A DNA stretch of 10,433 nt. Origin: Acidobacteriaceae bacterium. GTDB lineage: Bacteria > Acidobacteriota > Terriglobia > Terriglobales > Acidobacteriaceae. The notes beneath the pieces were generated by a model that ran no database searches, was not told the DNA's origin, and saw only the letters and a list, made by a program, of their open reading frames with translations. Numbering within the stretch: the stretch's first letter is position 1; each line of letters begins with the position of its first letter. The stretch is taken from contig PLKU01000278.1 of the NCBI GenBank assembly GCA_003140705.1, positions 2,684-13,116 on the forward strand. Reading direction: 5' to 3'. The translations under genes were made by a program, and so were the position numbers. Below, piece after piece: positions 7,517 through 10,433 of this stretch.

Positions 7517-10039
7517 ATGAACACGCTGCCGCAGGACATCCGCTACGCGCTCCGCCAACTGCGGAAGGCGCCGGGATTCACGCTCACCGTCATCATCACG
7601 CTTGCCCTCGGCATCGGCGCCAATACTGCCGTCTTCACCCTCTTTGACCAGGCCCTGCTTCGCATGTTGCCCGTCGAGCGTCCCAAAGAGCTGGTGCGTT
7701 TTGAGTGGACCGGCGGCTTCTCCGGTTCGGCCAGCAGTTTCGGGGGCGATACTTCGAACTACTTCTCGTATCCCATGTATAAAGACCTGCGCGATCATAA
7801 CCAGGTCTTTCAAAGCATGCTTGCTGCGGATAAGGCCAGTGTTGGTGTTTCCTGGCGCAACCAGGCTGAGGACAAAGATGCCGAAGTCGTCTCCGGCAAT
7901 TACTTTCAGGTGCTCGGACTCAAGCCTGCACTCGGCCGGCTGCTGATGCCGCAGGACGATACTGCCAAGAACGCTAATCCTGTGTTGGTGCTTGGATACG
8001 ATTATTGGAAGACGCGCTTTGCTGCATCGCGCGACGTAGTCGGCCAGACCGTGCTCATCAACGGTCACCCTTTCACCATCCTCGGCGTCGCGCCTGAGAA
8101 TTTTAGTTCGGCCATCGGAGGCTACAAGCCCGGCGTGTTCATCCCCATCAGCATGGTGGATATCGCAATGCCGTGGATGAATGCTCGCGACAATCTGACG
8201 AACCACCAGTCTATCTGGCTCACACTCGTGGCGCGGCTCAAGCCCGGTGTGTCCGCGTTGCAGGCGGGGGCTAGCCTCGGCCCGCTTTGGCACTCGCTGC
8301 GCGCCTATGAACTGACTCTCTACAAGTCGAAGTCCGACCGCTTCAAGAAGCACTTCCTCGATGATTCGCAGCTCAAAGTCCTCGACGATTCAACCGGCTT
8401 TTCGCCTGACCGCATGGAGTTGAAAACTCCGCTCGTCATCCTCATGAGCATGGCAGGCTTGCTCATTGCCATGTGCGCCATTAACGTTGCAACCCTCCTG
8501 CTGCTGCGCGCTGCCGGCCGCGCTCGGGAAATGTCAATGCGCTACGCTCTCGGCGCAAAACGCAGCCGAATCGTCTCGCAATTGCTTTCAGAAGGCGCTT
8601 TGCTTGGAATCGCCGGTGCCGCCGCAGGCCTTGCTCTTGCGCCGCTGGTCGCCATAACACTCGTGCGCATCTTGACCAACGCAGACCCCGGCGAAGAGCC
8701 CTACTCGGCAACCATCGATGGACGCGTGCTTCTGTTCACCCTTGCGGTTGGTCTTCTGACCAGCTTGTTCTTCAGCTTTGCGCCGGTCCTTCATTTCCTT
8801 CACCCAGATCTTGCCAATGCGCTCCGCCAGAATGCCGGCACCGCATCCAGGGGCTCTCAGCGATTCCGCAAAATGGCCGTGGGCGCGCAGATTGCGCTTA
8901 CAGTTCTGCTGCTCGGCGGCGCGGGTCTCTTCGTTCGCACCCTAGAAAACCTACGCCACCAACCCGTGGGCTTCGACACTGAGAATCTCGTGACCTTCAA
9001 CCTTGACCCCACCAGCTCCGGTTACGGCGAAGACCGCACCCCGCAGATTGTCACCAACGCGCTCAATGCAGTGCGCCGCATTCCCGGCGTCACCATCGCC
9101 TCCGCCACCGACGATCCCGAGCTTGATGGAAATTCGATGGGCTCAAACTATTCCATCGAGGGATACAAGCCCGCGGATGATGAGAGGATGAACTTTGAGA
9201 CGCCCAGCATCGTGCCCGACTACTTCGCAACGTTGCGTCAACCTCTCATGGTGGGCAGGGACTTTACCTTGTCTGACGTCAAAGGACAGCCCGGCGTTGC
9301 CGTCGTCAACCTTGCCTTTGTCAAACGATTCTTCGGTTCACCCCAAAATGCTCTGGGGCGCCTTATCTCCAGGGGCGACGGCGACGACGTAAAATTCAAC
9401 GCCACGATCGTCGGAGTAGTTGGCGATGTCAGGCACGTGAACCTGCGCACTCAGATGGGGCCCGCAGTCTATTCCCCTTACCTGCAGGAAAAGCATCCAG
9501 GCGGCGTTGAAATCTACGCTCGCACTGTGCAGTCTCCGGAGACAGTCGAAGCAGCCATCCGTCAAACCATGCATCATCTCGATCCAACGCTGGTTGTCGA
9601 TGGCTTGCGCACCATGCAAGAGGAAGTCGATCGTCGCGCCGCCGACGTCCGTGCCCTAGCCTTTCTCGCCATCGGCTTCTCCGCTCTCGCCATGGTGCTC
9701 GCCGCAGTTGGCCTTTATGGCGTGCTTGCCTACTCCACCGAGCAGCGCACCCGCGAGATCGGCGTGCGTCTTGCTCTCGGGTCGCAACGCAGAGGCGTAA
9801 TTGTCCTCGTCGTACGTGAGATGGCTATCATCGCCGCCATTGCAACGGCCGTCGCCTTACCCTCCGTCGTAGCCCTTGCTCGCCTGTTCAGCAGCCAGCT
9901 CTACGACGTCGCCACCTTCGATCCACTTACTCTGACAGTTGCCGTACTCTTGACGGCGATTATGGTCGCAATGGCCGCAGCGATCCCCGCTCGCCGCGCC
10001 GCCACCGTTGAACCCATGCAAGCCCTCAGAACCGAGTAG
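7517..10039 (+). CDS. ADOP-family MacB/FtsX-type permease 3
   Basis: This 840-residue permease repeats the layout of its neighbours: N-terminal box [14 protein letters not shown], first helix near 20-45 ([12 protein letters not shown]), periplasmic domain 1 (about 46-304), helices near 305-331, 354-376 and 402-426, helix 5 at 452-474, periplasmic domain 2 (475-710), helices near 711-738, 763-787 and 803-823, and the tail [19 protein letters not shown]. Its FtsX loops are the most divergent of the three complete permeases: EMSMRYALGAK (338-348) and EIGVRLALGSQ (747-757), the second losing the usual GA. Domain 1 has its own character (SGSASSFGGDTSNYFSYPMYKDLRDH), with no cysteine pair. The frame is open back to 6920 inside permease 2, but that is an overlap artefact. 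It starts 34 bases after permease 2 and 27 bases before permease 4. No ATPase of its own is visible; substrate unknown. Confidence 0.92.
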   Translation: MNTLPQDIRYALRQLRKAPGFTLTVIITLALGIGANTAVFTLFDQALLRMLPVERPKELVRFEWTGGFSGSASSFGGDTSNYFSYPMYKDLRDHNQVFQSMLAADKASVGVSWRNQAEDKDAEVVSGNYFQVLGLKPALGRLLMPQDDTAKNANPVLVLGYDYWKTRFAASRDVVGQTVLINGHPFTILGVAPENFSSAIGGYKPGVFIPISMVDIAMPWMNARDNLTNHQSIWLTLVARLKPGVSALQAGASLGPLWHSLRAYELTLYKSKSDRFKKHFLDDSQLKVLDDSTGFSPDRMELKTPLVILMSMAGLLIAMCAINVATLLLLRAAGRAREMSMRYALGAKRSRIVSQLLSEGALLGIAGAAAGLALAPLVAITLVRILTNADPGEEPYSATIDGRVLLFTLAVGLLTSLFFSFAPVLHFLHPDLANALRQNAGTASRGSQRFRKMAVGAQIALTVLLLGGAGLFVRTLENLRHQPVGFDTENLVTFNLDPTSSGYGEDRTPQIVTNALNAVRRIPGVTIASATDDPELDGNSMGSNYSIEGYKPADDERMNFETPSIVPDYFATLRQPLMVGRDFTLSDVKGQPGVAVVNLAFVKRFFGSPQNALGRLISRGDGDDVKFNATIVGVVGDVRHVNLRTQMGPAVYSPYLQEKHPGGVEIYARTVQSPETVEAAIRQTMHHLDPTLVVDGLRTMQEEVDRRAADVRALAFLAIGFSALAMVLAAVGLYGVLAYSTEQRTREIGVRLALGSQRRGVIVLVVREMAIIAAIATAVALPSVVALARLFSSQLYDVATFDPLTLTVAVLLTAIMVAMAAAIPARRAATVEPMQALRTE

Positions 10040-10056
10040 TCTGCGTAGCAAAGAAC

Positions 10057-10061
10057 AGGAG
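10057..10061 (+). promoter_or_regulatory. Ribosome binding site of permease 4
   Basis: AGGAG lies five bases before ATG 10067, in the 27-base gap after permease 3. It is the best Shine-Dalgarno match in the block and confirms the start of the truncated last gene. Confidence 0.75.
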
Positions 10062-10066
10062 AGTCA

Positions 10067-10433
10067 ATGCGAACGATTTTGCGGAACCTTCAATACGCGC
10101 TTCGCCAGTTAAGCAAGTCGCCCGTGTTCGCCCTTACCGCCGTCCTCACGCTTGCCCTGGGCATCGGCGCCAACACCGCCATCTTCACCGTGGTCTACGC
10201 CACGCTGCTTGCCCCCATGCCGTATCCGGAACCCGACCAGCTCGTCATGGTCTGGTCGAAGATTCAAACCTTCCACAACAGCATCGCCGCTCAGGACTTT
10301 GTTGACTGGAAGCGCGAAAACAAATCCTTTCAGGACCTGAATGCCTGGACCGGCGGCAGCTTCAACCTGGCCACCAAGGATCAGCCGGAATACGTCGAGG
10401 GCCAACTCACCACGCCCGGCTTCTACAGGATGA
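10067..10433 (+). CDS. ADOP-family MacB/FtsX-type permease 4, N-terminal part cut by window end
   Basis: The open frame runs from ATG 10067 off the right edge and gives 122 residues without a stop. The start MRTILRNLQYALRQLSKSP is a diverged form of the family box: Arg is replaced by Ser in QLRK, and PGF becomes PVF. The first membrane helix carries [15 protein letters not shown] (about 29-43), and the junction LLAPMPYPEPDQLVMVW (47-63) is the standard entry to periplasmic domain 1 in this family. The following segment (SIAAQDFVDWKRENKSFQDL) also fits. It differs from permeases 2 and 3, which have longer special stretches after the first helix. Gap and ribosome site indicate the same operon, so the permease array extends beyond the window. 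Full length, a second half and any later ATPase or TolC gene cannot be seen. Confidence 0.88.
   Translation, partial: MRTILRNLQYALRQLSKSPVFALTAVLTLALGIGANTAIFTVVYATLLAPMPYPEPDQLVMVWSKIQTFHNSIAAQDFVDWKRENKSFQDLNAWTGGSFNLATKDQPEYVEGQLTTPGFYRM

Overview
The window looks like a piece of chromosome from an acidobacterium (Acidobacteriota, probably class Terriglobia). It is GC-rich. Every gene I can support lies on the plus strand. Most of it is a tandem run of very large MacB/FtsX-type permeases with the hallmarks of the ADOP family (acidobacterial duplicated orphan permease): the N-terminal box [14 protein letters not shown](S/A)-PGF, the LALGIGAN motif in the first membrane helix, two FtsX modules per chain, and the ending [17 protein letters not shown]. 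The phylum assignment rests on this family and on an adaptor start (MDIARP) that I recall from acidobacterial proteins. No marker gene is present.

Layout: 1-135 is the 3' end of a thiolase gene, probably unrelated to what follows. About 210 bases of non-coding sequence come next, holding two perfect 10-base palindromes of the form TGC-N4-GCA. Then comes a co-directional block: an HlyD/MacA-like periplasmic adaptor (348-1616), a 78-base gap filled by a degenerate heptanucleotide tandem repeat, a LolD/MacB-type ABC ATPase (1695-2417), permease 1 (2420-4858; its ribosome site lies inside the ATPase gene), permease 2 (4924-7482), permease 3 (7517-10039) and the first 122 codons of permease 4 (10067 to the window end). 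Gaps between the permeases are 65, 34 and 27 bases. Permeases 1, 3 and 4 have good Shine-Dalgarno sequences and permease 2 a moderate one. I see no convincing terminator inside the block, so it reads as one operon that continues past the right edge.

Likely joint function (inference from family knowledge): the ATPase dimer drives a permease by mechanotransmission, and the adaptor links the inner-membrane pump to a TolC-like outer-membrane channel. No such channel gene is visible here. Each ADOP chain has about eight predicted membrane helices and two large periplasmic domains, so it resembles two MacB membrane halves fused into one polypeptide. The substrate cannot be read from the sequence.

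The window is mostly a recognisable gene family, and I do not claim a wholly new system. The points most worth a second look are: a complete adaptor-ATPase-permease set leading a series of supposedly orphan permeases, which suggests one ATPase may serve several permeases; the heptamer repeat; the paired palindromes before the adaptor; a cysteine-rich, Gly-Asp-repeat periplasmic segment unique to permease 2; and conserved gene ends flanking divergent cores.
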